From: Acholeplasmatales bacterium
GTDB taxonomy: Bacteria; Bacillota_I; Bacilli_A; Acholeplasmatales; JAEDCM01
Direction of reading: 5' to 3'
Length of the DNA stretch: 58,947 nucleotides
Assembly (NCBI GenBank): GCA_017961685.1
Contig: JAGCWW010000022.1
Location: 1 to 58,947 of the forward strand
Position numbers and translations under genes: made by a program. Positions 25,213 to 36,000 of this stretch are shown in pieces. The notes beneath the pieces were generated by a model. That model made no database searches. It worked only from the letters and a program-made list of their open reading frames with translations, and had not been told where the DNA came from. The stretch's first letter is position 1; every line of letters starts with the position of its first letter.

Positions 25213-25222
25213 GAGGTGGATT

Positions 25223-25954
25223 ATGGAAAAGAAAAAGGATATTATAATTGCAAATCTTAATAAATCATATGGACAAAAGAAAGTTTTAACTGATTTATCA
25301 CTTGAAGTTTATGAAGGTGAATTATTCGGTTTTATTGGTAGAAACGGTATTGGTAAATCTACTACTATTGACTGTATGATTGGTATGAAAAAATTTGATA
25401 GTGGAACAATCAAGATTTTTGATTATGATATCACAACAGATCCAATTGAGATTAAAAAAATAATTGGTTATGTTTCTTCTGAACCTATCCTTTATGAAGA
25501 AATGACAGGTATTGAATATTTCAAATTCATCTCAAATATCTATAAAGTTGAGCCATCTACTTTTAAAGAAAAATATACGAAATTATGCGAAAGATTAGAA
25601 TTCAATTTAGAAGATTTAAGCTTTCCAATAAGTGGTTATTCTCATGGTATGAAACAAAAGATTTCTTTAATTTCAAGTCTACTACACAATCCAAAAATAT
25701 GGATTCTAGATGAACCAACTGTAGGTCTTGATTTTATGGCAGTTGAAGAATTAAAGAAAATGATGGTTGAATATGCTAAGATGGGTAATACTGTATTCTT
25801 AACAAGTCATAATATAGACTTTGTTAGTGACATTTGTAATAGAGTAGCAATAATAAATAAGGGAAATGTTAAAGGACTATATGATCTTGATGAAGATCCA
25901 AGTATCAAGGATAAGTTAAAAGATATCTTCATTAAGATTTATGATGAGAATTGA
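25223..25954 (+). CDS. ABC transporter ATP-binding protein
   Basis: 243 aa from the ATG at 25223, which has GAGGTGG 5 bases upstream. Walker A GFIGRNGIGKSTTIDCMIG, Q-loop region GYVSSEPILYEEMTG, signature SGYSHGMKQKISL (first residues deviate from LSGGQ as usual in ABC-2 exporters), Walker B IWILDEPTVGLD, and H-loop LTSHNIDF. It powers the membrane subunit encoded next, with which it overlaps by 4 bases (TTGA). The substrate is unknown. Confidence 0.95.
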   Translation: MEKKKDIIIANLNKSYGQKKVLTDLSLEVYEGELFGFIGRNGIGKSTTIDCMIGMKKFDSGTIKIFDYDITTDPIEIKKIIGYVSSEPILYEEMTGIEYFKFISNIYKVEPSTFKEKYTKLCERLEFNLEDLSFPISGYSHGMKQKISLISSLLHNPKIWILDEPTVGLDFMAVEELKKMMVEYAKMGNTVFLTSHNIDFVSDICNRVAIINKGNVKGLYDLDEDPSIKDKLKDIFIKIYDEN

Positions 25955-27549
25955 AAACTTTAATTCTAAAAGACTTTAGATTATTCTTTAGTGGTGGAAG
26001 CTTTAAGAAAAAGTTTCTAGCACTAACTGTTAAATTATTATTTACCCTTGTATTTGTTGCAATACTTCTATTCATGTTAATTAGTATTCTAAATAAAATC
26101 AAAGTTTATGATTATGCTGAACAAGCATTTATGTCATTTGCTTTATTTGTTATATCTGTTATTTTGATGCTATCGTTTACGATTAGAGCAAATAAGCTCT
26201 TCTTCAATAAAAACGATATAGAACTGACATCTAAATTTCCAATAAGAAATAGAGATATTATCATATCTAAACTAATTTTCTTATTTGGAAACTACTTTGT
26301 TGTATGCTTCTTATTTACTTATCCACTATTTGTTGCATATGGATTAATCACAAAAGCATCAATTGGCTTCTATTTTATAACTATGTTATATCCACTTATA
26401 ACATTCTTCTATGATATGGGTATATCATTAATCCTTTTATGCCCATATACAGTAGTTAAAAATAAACTAAAAAATCACTTTGTGATGCGTTTTATTTGTT
26501 ATTTAGTTATTCTTGGAATAGCAACGTACCTATATTCAAGAGTATTAAATGTATATGTTAATTTAGTTGCAGGTGGAGATATCTTAACTCTATTTACACA
26601 AGATACAATAAATACATTTAAAGACTTTATGTCATTTGAACTTCCTGCAAGTCCATTTATTAAAACAATCGTTGATAAGAAATATAATAACTTACTATTC
26701 ATATTAGTTAATTTCATTGTCTTCTTCTTAGGAGTATTTATTTCAACACTATTCTATAAGCAAAATAAGAATGCTTTAGTTGTTACTAAGCCTAAGAAAA
26801 TAAATGACAATTTTAAGAATGAATCATTAAAAGTAACACTAATTAAAAAAGAATTTTCCATTCTAACTAAAAATGATAATTACATCATATCATTTATGTG
26901 CTTACTTATAATTCAACCATTCCTAGCTTATCTAATAATTAATTCACTAAACTTAATTTTTAGAACAGGAACATTCTCTTATTACATAAGTGTTGTGCCT
27001 AACTTTATAACTATATTGGATATTCTACTTTTGATATTATTCACATTAATTATTAATCAAGGTGCAACAAATTATATTCAAATGGAAGAAAAAACAATCA
27101 CAATCATGAAGATGATACCTGTAAAGTATAAGATGCAATTATTAATCAAAATGATTATTCCATTTACTTTATCATTCCTATCATTTTTCATAACTGGATT
27201 AGTTTTAACTATTTCTGGTGGAATAAGTTTAGAAATATATTTAGTTTCTCTAGTTTTAGTTACACTAGTTCTATTCATTTATGATTCAATTTGTTTATAT
27301 GAAGAATTAAAGATTAGATCAAATAAACCAAGAAATACATTCACATCTAATTTGTATTCTTACATTCTACCAATAATATTCTTTATAGTATCGGTAGTTC
27401 TAGCATGTTTAAGTGTCAACATCTATTTAATTTATATCCTTGCGACATTATTAATGTTAGCTTTAGGAATCTACTTTATCATAGATATCTTTAAAAACAT
27501 GGAAAAGAATTTTATATTAATCGAATCAGTTAGAAAAAAATATAACTAA
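25951..27549 (+). CDS. ABC transporter permease (ABC-2 type)
   Basis: 532 aa from a TTG start that overlaps the stop of the ATPase gene (TTGA), a coupled arrangement. About 10-12 membrane helices are visible, including LLFTLVFVAILLFMLIS near the N-terminus and IIFFIVSVVLACLSVNIYLI near the C-terminus. The N-terminal MKTLILKDFRLFFSGG with an amphipathic helix before the first membrane segment is typical of ABC-2 exporters. Two large surface proteins are encoded immediately downstream (21-base gap), so an export role for them is conceivable but unproven. Confidence 0.88.
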   Translation: MKTLILKDFRLFFSGGSFKKKFLALTVKLLFTLVFVAILLFMLISILNKIKVYDYAEQAFMSFALFVISVILMLSFTIRANKLFFNKNDIELTSKFPIRNRDIIISKLIFLFGNYFVVCFLFTYPLFVAYGLITKASIGFYFITMLYPLITFFYDMGISLILLCPYTVVKNKLKNHFVMRFICYLVILGIATYLYSRVLNVYVNLVAGGDILTLFTQDTINTFKDFMSFELPASPFIKTIVDKKYNNLLFILVNFIVFFLGVFISTLFYKQNKNALVVTKPKKINDNFKNESLKVTLIKKEFSILTKNDNYIISFMCLLIIQPFLAYLIINSLNLIFRTGTFSYYISVVPNFITILDILLLILFTLIINQGATNYIQMEEKTITIMKMIPVKYKMQLLIKMIIPFTLSFLSFFITGLVLTISGGISLEIYLVSLVLVTLVLFIYDSICLYEELKIRSNKPRNTFTSNLYSYILPIIFFIVSVVLACLSVNIYLIYILATLLMLALGIYFIIDIFKNMEKNFILIESVRKKYN

Positions 27550-27570
27550 TTAACACAAGGAGGTGTTAAT

Positions 27571-29997
27571 ATGATTAAGAAAAACTTAATAATCTTACTA
27601 TTAATACCTTTTTTGATTGCGTTAATTGGTGCTGCGGCAGTTAAAACAACCTATAAGATAATCGAAAATGATATTATTGATATCAAATGGAAATATGATG
27701 ATACAGAAGCCTTTAAGGTTGGTGAAAAGGAATTACTTGAAGCAACTTATGTTGCGGAAAAGAATTATGAAATAAGTCCAGGAAATGAGCTTATTTGGTC
27801 TATTGAAAATAAAGATAAAGCTGATGAAGAAATTCATGCAGAAATTCTAGAAGAAAATGATAAGTTCTATTTAAATACATTAAGCATTGGTGATTGTATA
27901 ATTACTTGTTCTAATAAGAAAGGTAATGTAAGTAAATCAATGAATGCTATTATTTATGAAACAGGAGCAATTATCATAAATAGCGAAATAAAAGCTAGTC
28001 AATCAAATATTGATAATACAATTTATTACGGACAATACGATTTAGAAAATAGTCAAAAGAAAAACGCAAGCTTTAATCTAAATATTAGAGTTGTCCCTGA
28101 AGATTATAAAGAAGATTTATATGTTGTAGATTCTTCTACTAATTTAGAATTTGATTTAAATAGTGGTGTTATATCAATTAATGATGTTGGAGATGCCTAT
28201 GTAACTTTAGGTATTAAAGAAAATCCAGCTATCTTAAATCAATCTTATAACTTTAATGTTGTAAAAGATGGAATTAATGTTTATACATATGATGATTTAT
28301 TATATTGTACAAACCAATCAAGTAATGGTGAAATTGTAGTTTTAAGAAAATCATTTGAATCTCTTACAAATTATAATTTATTAAAAGATGACAACAACAA
28401 TATTGAATTATTTGGTCATTACAATTCAAAAACTAAGAAGTTTAGTTTTGAAGATGAAATTTATAAATATGAAACAACTTATAACCATGAATTCATTGAA
28501 AAATGGAATAATAATATCGATTCTAAATCATTAAATGAGCCAAAATTAAATGATTTGGTTTATGCTGGTTTAAGAATTCAAAAAAATATTTATGGAAATG
28601 GTTATACTATAAACATGCACAATTTAACTTATCCTACAGGCACAAGTAAGATTACAACTGATGAAGGAATTGAAATAGTTGTTCCAGTATTAATGCCTGG
28701 GGATTTATATCGTGGTCCTCTTCCATTCTATGCCTTAGGTGATCACAACAATATGCCTTTAGTTGAAACATTTGGTGAAGATAACTGCGGAATGTATGTT
28801 GATGGAAATAATATAACAGTAAATGATGTCAATATGAAAAACTGTGATTTCTCTAATTCACTTGCATACTTAGATTATGTAGGAACAGTTATTAATATAA
28901 ATGGTGATAACAACACAATTAAAAACTCAAGAGTATCAAATGGTAAGAATGTTGTTAGAGCATTTAGTACTGAGAATTTAGAAATAAAGAATTCTCTTCT
29001 TTCGAACGCAAGAAACTTCCTTCTTTTCGCTGGAAGTAATGAATACATAAAACCTGATGAGACAAAAGAATATGAATTCACATTGTATGATGGAACAGTT
29101 GTAACATCAACAATTTCTGAATTCTTTGCAAATGGTGGTTTAGGTGATCAATTACTTACTGATTACGCCACAGGTAATTTTGATGATAAATTAAGTATGT
29201 ATCAAGCAATTCAATCAACGCAAAAAGCATTATGTGATGATTCTGGATTATATGATGAAAATGATAATTTAATCTACAAAGGAAAAATAGATGTAACTGA
29301 TGTATTCTTCTATCGTAGTGGTGTTTCATCAATTGGACTTGATTCAATGTTTGATGGAGCTTACCTTTATTCAAGTATTCCTGGAGTAATTAATACATAT
29401 TTAGGAAAGCTTGAAACACAAAACGGAAATAAAATGTCTGATTTACTTACAAATAATACTGGTGGTCAGTCATATCCAATTGAATTAAACATTAATGGTA
29501 AAACAAGATTTTATGATTATAAAGAAACAAATAACATTGATATTTCTGGTTTAATTACCGAAAATATAAAATCCTTTGCACAAGCTGCGGCTGATGCAAT
29601 GGGTATTACTGTTGACACATCAACTATTGATATAAATATTGATAAGATTTTCCCAATCAAAGGTATGATTATTGATAATGGTGAAACATCAATTTATCAA
29701 GAAAAATATATCGATTGTGTCATTGCTTATTATGGTGGTGGAAACAATCATAGTAAAGTTTCATTTAACGATAGTGAAGCTGAATCAAATATAAACAAAG
29801 AAATAAAGGTTAATTTATTACATGAATACATTTATAATTTGAACCCAACTGATTCAACTACTACTATGGTTAAATATCTAATGATGAAGGCCGTAACAAC
29901 TACTACTGGTTATTCACCATTTAGATTTGTATGTTATAAAAATAATGGTTATTTATTTGGAGAAACACCAAATATAAAAGACCTTAAAAATAATTAA
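27571..29997 (+). CDS. Large membrane-anchored surface protein, beta-helix-like
   Basis: 808 aa with AAGGAGGTG before the ATG. One hydrophobic N-terminal segment (about 6-23, ending GAAA, a possible signal peptidase site) and no other membrane span. Residues 30-250 look like two immunoglobulin-like beta domains (for example ISINDVGDAYVTLGI). Residues about 340-490 have parallel beta-helix character: NNITVNDVNMKNCDFSNS, NGDNNTIKNSRVSNGKN and LEIKNSLLSNARN. No catalytic motif recognised. It lies between the ABC permease and the 2,922-residue protein with 14-21 base gaps, so the four genes look like one operon. Confidence 0.78.
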   Translation: MIKKNLIILLLIPFLIALIGAAAVKTTYKIIENDIIDIKWKYDDTEAFKVGEKELLEATYVAEKNYEISPGNELIWSIENKDKADEEIHAEILEENDKFYLNTLSIGDCIITCSNKKGNVSKSMNAIIYETGAIIINSEIKASQSNIDNTIYYGQYDLENSQKKNASFNLNIRVVPEDYKEDLYVVDSSTNLEFDLNSGVISINDVGDAYVTLGIKENPAILNQSYNFNVVKDGINVYTYDDLLYCTNQSSNGEIVVLRKSFESLTNYNLLKDDNNNIELFGHYNSKTKKFSFEDEIYKYETTYNHEFIEKWNNNIDSKSLNEPKLNDLVYAGLRIQKNIYGNGYTINMHNLTYPTGTSKITTDEGIEIVVPVLMPGDLYRGPLPFYALGDHNNMPLVETFGEDNCGMYVDGNNITVNDVNMKNCDFSNSLAYLDYVGTVININGDNNTIKNSRVSNGKNVVRAFSTENLEIKNSLLSNARNFLLFAGSNEYIKPDETKEYEFTLYDGTVVTSTISEFFANGGLGDQLLTDYATGNFDDKLSMYQAIQSTQKALCDDSGLYDENDNLIYKGKIDVTDVFFYRSGVSSIGLDSMFDGAYLYSSIPGVINTYLGKLETQNGNKMSDLLTNNTGGQSYPIELNINGKTRFYDYKETNNIDISGLITENIKSFAQAAADAMGITVDTSTIDINIDKIFPIKGMIIDNGETSIYQEKYIDCVIAYYGGGNNHSKVSFNDSEAESNINKEIKVNLLHEYIYNLNPTDSTTTMVKYLMMKAVTTTTGYSPFRFVCYKNNGYLFGETPNIKDLKNN

Positions 29998-30011
29998 GGG
30001 GGCAATTAATT

Positions 30012-33000
30012 ATGAAAAAGAATGCGGTAGAAATAATAGCCGGTATAATCGGCTTAGTTGTCGCGTTAGTCGTAGTATTTATTGTAATTGGAAATTTAAC
30101 TTCTAAAGGCAATAAAACAACAGAAAAAAGACCAACGACTACAAAAACAACTAGAACTACAAGAACGACAAAGACAACAAAAACAACAGAAAGAAAAACA
30201 ACAACCGATAAACACACAACTACAGATTCTAAACCTATAGCTTATGATTATAGGATTATTTATAACCTTGATGGAGGTATAAACAATCCAGACAATCCAT
30301 CAGGATTTATGGAAGGCGATGACTTCATATTAAAGGATGCAACAAAAACAGGTTATGAATTCTTAGGTTGGTTTACAAGTGAAACATCAACAGCTAGAAT
30401 CACAAGAATTAATCTTGATACTGATTATGAGTTATATGCTAGATTTGAACTTCTTCATTTTACAATAACATATAACAATGTTGAAGGTTTAACTAATGAT
30501 AACCCACCTAATTACACTATTTTAGATAACACAATAACATTAAAGGATGTTTCTAAATATAGTTCAACTTTCTTAGGTTGGTTCACTTCTCCTACTTTTG
30601 AAGAAGAAACAAGAATTGATACAATTTATACTAATGCATTAAAAGATTATGTGTTATACGCAAGCTTTGAAGCAATAATAACTGATCCAGTTGTTAATAT
30701 TCAAGGTAAGAATTTAACATATAACGGAAATGAACAAGAATTATTAAGTGCAAATGTTACTGGTGGAACAATCTATTATAGTTTAGATAATGAAAACTAT
30801 TCAACTGATGTTCCTAAAGCAATAAATGCTAATACTTATACAATTTACTATAAAGTTATTGGTGATGAATATCACAATGATTTATTAGATCAATCTATTA
30901 CAGCTAAGATTAATAAAGCTAATTACGACATGAGTAATGTAGATTTCATAGATAAGACAGTTACTTATAATAAACTTGTCCAATCAAATACAGTAACTGG
31001 TACTCTTCCTGAAGGTGTTACAGTAACTTATGAAGGCAATGAACAAATTAATGCTGGAACATACGAAGTAATTGCTAAATTTAATGGTGATTATGATAAT
31101 TACAATACAATTAAAGACATGTCTGCTGCATTAATCATAAATAAAGCAGCTTATGATATGAGTAATGTTGGTTTTGCTGGTAAGACTGTTACATTTGATA
31201 AACTTGCCCACTCTATTACAATTACAGGAGAACTTCCTGAAGGAGTAACAGTTGATTATGAGCATAACGGACAAACTTATGTTGGTACATATGAAATAAT
31301 TGCTAATTTCACTGGTGATACAACAAATTATGAAGTAATTCATAATATGACAGCAATTTTAAATATCACTAAAGCAACTTATGATATGAGCCTTGTCACA
31401 TTTAATGGTGATACTGTTACATATGACGGTGAAGCTCATAGTCTTGCAATAAGTGGTACTCTTCCTGAGGGTGTAACTGTTTCTTATGAAAACAATGGTA
31501 AGACAAATTATGGTGTTTACACAGTTACAGCTAAGTTCTCTGGAGATGCAGACAACTATGAATTAATTGATGATAAAACTGCAGTTCTTACAATAAGTAA
31601 GAATGCTTATGATATGAGTAAAGTTTCATTTACTGGTGCTACTATTACTTATGATGGAAATGTTCATAGTCTAGAAATAACTGGTGAACTTCCTGCAGGT
31701 GTAACTGTTTCTTATGAAAACAATGATAAGACAAATGCTGGAAATTATACTGTTATAGCTAAATTTAGTGGAGATTCAACAAATTATGAACTTATTCCTG
31801 ATAAAGAAGCCGTTTTAGTAATTAAAAAGGCTACTTATGATATGAGTGGAATTGAGTTTAATGGTTCTACTATTACATATGACGGTGAAGCTCATAGCCT
31901 AGCAATAACTGGTGAACTTCCTACAGGTGTAACTGTTTCTTATGAAAACAACGGTAAGACAAATTATGGTGTTTACACAGTTACAGCTAATTTCTCTGGT
32001 GATGCTGTAAACCATGAATTAATTGATGATATGACAGCAACTCTAAGAATTGATAAAGCAGATTATGATATGAGCCATGTCACATTTAATGGTGATACTG
32101 TTACATATGATGGTGAAGCTCATAGTCTTGCAATAAGTGGTACTCTTCCTGAAGGAGTTACAGTAACTTATGAAAACAATGGTAAAACTGATGCTAATAC
32201 ATATGTTGTAACTGCAAAATTCAGTAGCAACAACATTAACTATAATGAAATTGAAGATATGACTGCAACACTTACAATTAATAAAGCAAATGCAACATAT
32301 ACAGCTCCTACTGCAATTACCGGATTAATCTATAATGGTAGTATGCAAGTACTAGTAAATGAAGGTAGTGTTAGTGTTGGTTATATCGAATATTCTTTAG
32401 ATAATGAAACATGGAGTACAACAATTCCTTCTGCTTCTACTCCAAATGAATACACTGTATATTATAGATTTATTTTAAATAGCAATTATAATGAAATATC
32501 AAGTGGATTTGTTATGGTTATAATTGATAAAGCAACAATTGATATGACTGGTATTGAATTTGCTGATAAAACAGTCACTTATACTGGTTCAACTAATTCT
32601 ATTGAAATAACTGGTTCACTAAACTCTAATGTTAGTGTAAATTATGTAGGTGGTGGAACAGTTGTTGGAACATATCAAATTATTGCAACATTTACTGTTA
32701 ATACAGACCTATACAATGAAATAGAATCTATGAAAGCAACATTAACTATTATTCCTGCAACTATCACAAATGCCACAGTTAATGGATATAGTGGAGTTTA
32801 TGATTATAATGCCCATAATATAGTCGTAGATAAAACTTATAAAACAGTTGATGATTGCGAAGCAACTTGGCTATATAGCTTAGATCAAGAGACATGGGTT
32901 AGCGAAATAACTATTACTAATCCAGAGGATTCAAATACTTTCTACTTTAAAGTAAGTGCCGCAAATCATAACGATTATATCGGACATTTTGATGCAATAA

Positions 33001-36000
33001 TTACAGATAAAAATATAACTACTATCGAAATAACTAATTTAGATGAATTAAGTAAAACTTATGATGGTTCTTCTATTGTTAATCCAATTATTGACTCAAA
33101 TAATGATGGCGAAATAACTATCACTTATTCAAAAGATGGGCTTACATTTACAGAAGAAATGCCTATAAATGCTGGTCATTATATTATCAAAGTTGAAATT
33201 GCTGAAACTTCTACTTACGCAAAAGGAAGTTTACAAAAGACTTTTGATATTTATAAAGCCGATTATGATTTAACTGGAATTTCATTTAGCAATAAAGAAG
33301 TCACTTATAATGGTGAGGCTCATAGTATAACAATTACTGGTAATCTTCCAGAAGGTGTTACAGTTAACTACATAGGAAACGGTCAAGTAAATGCTCAAAC
33401 ATACACTATTACAGCAGTATTTACTATTGAAGATACAGATAATTATAATGAAATTGATAATTTAACTGCAACTTTAACAATTACTAAAGCAACATATGAT
33501 ATGAGTAGTATTGAATTTAATGATGCTACTTACACTTATACTGGTGAGGCTTATAGTTTAGCTATTACTGGAACTCTTCCTAATGGTGTAATTGTATCTT
33601 ATGAAAATAATGGTAAAACTGATGCTAATACATATGAAGTAATCGCTAAATTTAGCGGTGATTCAACAAACTATGAATTAATTGACGATATGACTGCAAC
33701 TCTTACAATCAATAAGGCAACTTATGATATGAGTGGAATTTCATTTAACGATTTAACTATTCCTTATGATGGTTTAGCTCATAGATTAACAATCAGTGGT
33801 ACTCTTCCATCTGGAGTTAGCGTATCTTACAATGATACAAATAGTTATACAGTCGTTGGTGAATATACATATGTTGCTTCATTTAGTGGAAATACAACAA
33901 ATTATGAACTAATCTCTGATATGACAGCAACACTTACAATAGAAAAAGCTACTATTGATATGAGCGGAGTTGAATTCAATAGTTTAACTGTTACATATGA
34001 TGGTAATGTTAAATCAGTTTCTGTAAGTAACCTTCCACATGAAATTACTGATGTAACTTATACTAATAACGATAAGACTGATGCTGGAACTTACGTTGTA
34101 ACTGCATCATTCACATATGATACAAATAACTACAACATAGTTAATGATATGACAGCAACTTTAAAGATTAATAAGAAAGTAATCGATACTAGCGTTATTG
34201 TATTTAATGATTTAACTGTTACATATGATGGCAGTGCTAAATCAATTACTGCTTCTAACATTCCAAATGGAGTTACAGTAACTTACTCTAATAACGGAAA
34301 AACTGATGCTGATAATTATGTAGTTACATTAAATATCACTGCAACAGATGAAAACAATTATGAAGTATCAACTTCATCAAAAACTGCAACACTTACAATA
34401 GAAAAAGCTTCTATTGATATGAGCGGAGTTGAGTTCAATAGTTTAACTGTTACATATGATGGTAATGTTAAATCAGTTTCTGTAAGTAACCTTCCACATG
34501 AAATTACTGATGTAACTTATACTAATAACAATAAAACTGATGCTGGAACTTACGTTGTAACTGCATCATTCACATATGATACAAATAACTACAACACAGT
34601 TGATGATATGACAACAACTTTAAAAATTAACAAGAAAGAAATTGATACTGACGTTGTAGTATTTAATGATTTAACTGTTAATTATGATGGTACAACAAAA
34701 TCACTTGTTGCTTCTAACTTGCCATCAGGTATATCAGTATCATACACAAATAATAATAAGATAAATGCTGGAACTTATAGTGTTGTTGCAAATTTCTCAT
34801 ACAATACAACAAATTACACAGTTACACTTGAATCAAAGACTGCTACATTAAAGATTAACAAGATTAATCCTTCTTATACAGTTCCAACAAATCTAAGAGC
34901 TAATACAAATCAAACACTAGCTGATATCACTTTACCTAATGGATTTACATTTAATGATCCACTAACAACAAGTGTAGGAAATGAAGGAACTAACACATTC
35001 TTAGTAACTTACACACCAAGTGATACAACTAACTACAATATTATTGATAATATTGAAGTTACTATTACTGTTATTTATCAAATAAATTATACAATTATAT
35101 GTGATAATAACCAAAGCACAACATATAATGGTCTAGAACAAGGACCAACAGTAACTGTTAAGCTTGGAGATGAAATTGTAACAACAAATTATGATTTAAG
35201 TTATCAATATGCATCTTCTAGCTCATACACTAATGGTCTACCAACTAATGCTGGAACATATAGCATTAAGATTAATTGTACAGGTAGTGAAGGATCTGAT
35301 GCTGCTGAAGTTATAGTAACTTACACAATTAATAAAGCAAAACTTACAGTTACAACAACTAATGTTTCATTAAATTATAACTCAAGCATTAAAACATGGG
35401 ATCAAGTAAAAGCTAATATACCAGCAATTAATTATACTGGATTAATAGGTAATGATACTACTATTATTTCAATCGATGGTATGCATAATGGAAAATATAA
35501 ATATGGTACAGTTAACGGAAGTTATATTACTCCTACATCAGATACTTTATTTGGAACAAGTTATAATAATGTAATAGGTTCAACTTATTTACTAAATATT
35601 AGTCAAAGCAATCCAAACTATGAATTTAAAGGCTACAACATTTTATTCAAATATAAAACTGCAAAAATAAGTTCTGCCTTTTTCACAATAGAGGATGCAT
35701 TAGCATCATCAGGAACTATAACATTAGTGGGAGATGCTACAAGTGCTCAAACTTATGTTTCAACTTTATTCAGCAGTTTACCAACATATATCACATCATA
35801 TGAAACAACATATACTTTATCAAATAGAACTTTAGTCGTTTCATATGATGAATCATCAACATCTGTTCCTAGTAATAACAATAATTCTGGAAGCCAAACA
35901 TATGTTTATTCATCTTTAATATTGCCAGAATTTATAACACTAAACTTCACAAACAATTCTAAACTAGTAGTTAATGCAAATCTTGTTTATAACCAAAGTA

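Noticed and set aside
25940..25960. Mycoplasma genetic code (TGA = Trp)
   Set aside because: TGA ends the ABC ATPase and rbgA at sensible positions, and Trp is encoded by TGG throughout.
30900..34860. CRISPR-like or satellite array
   Set aside because: The repeats are about 231 bp, in frame, and encode MBG-type domains; they are protein repeats, not CRISPR.
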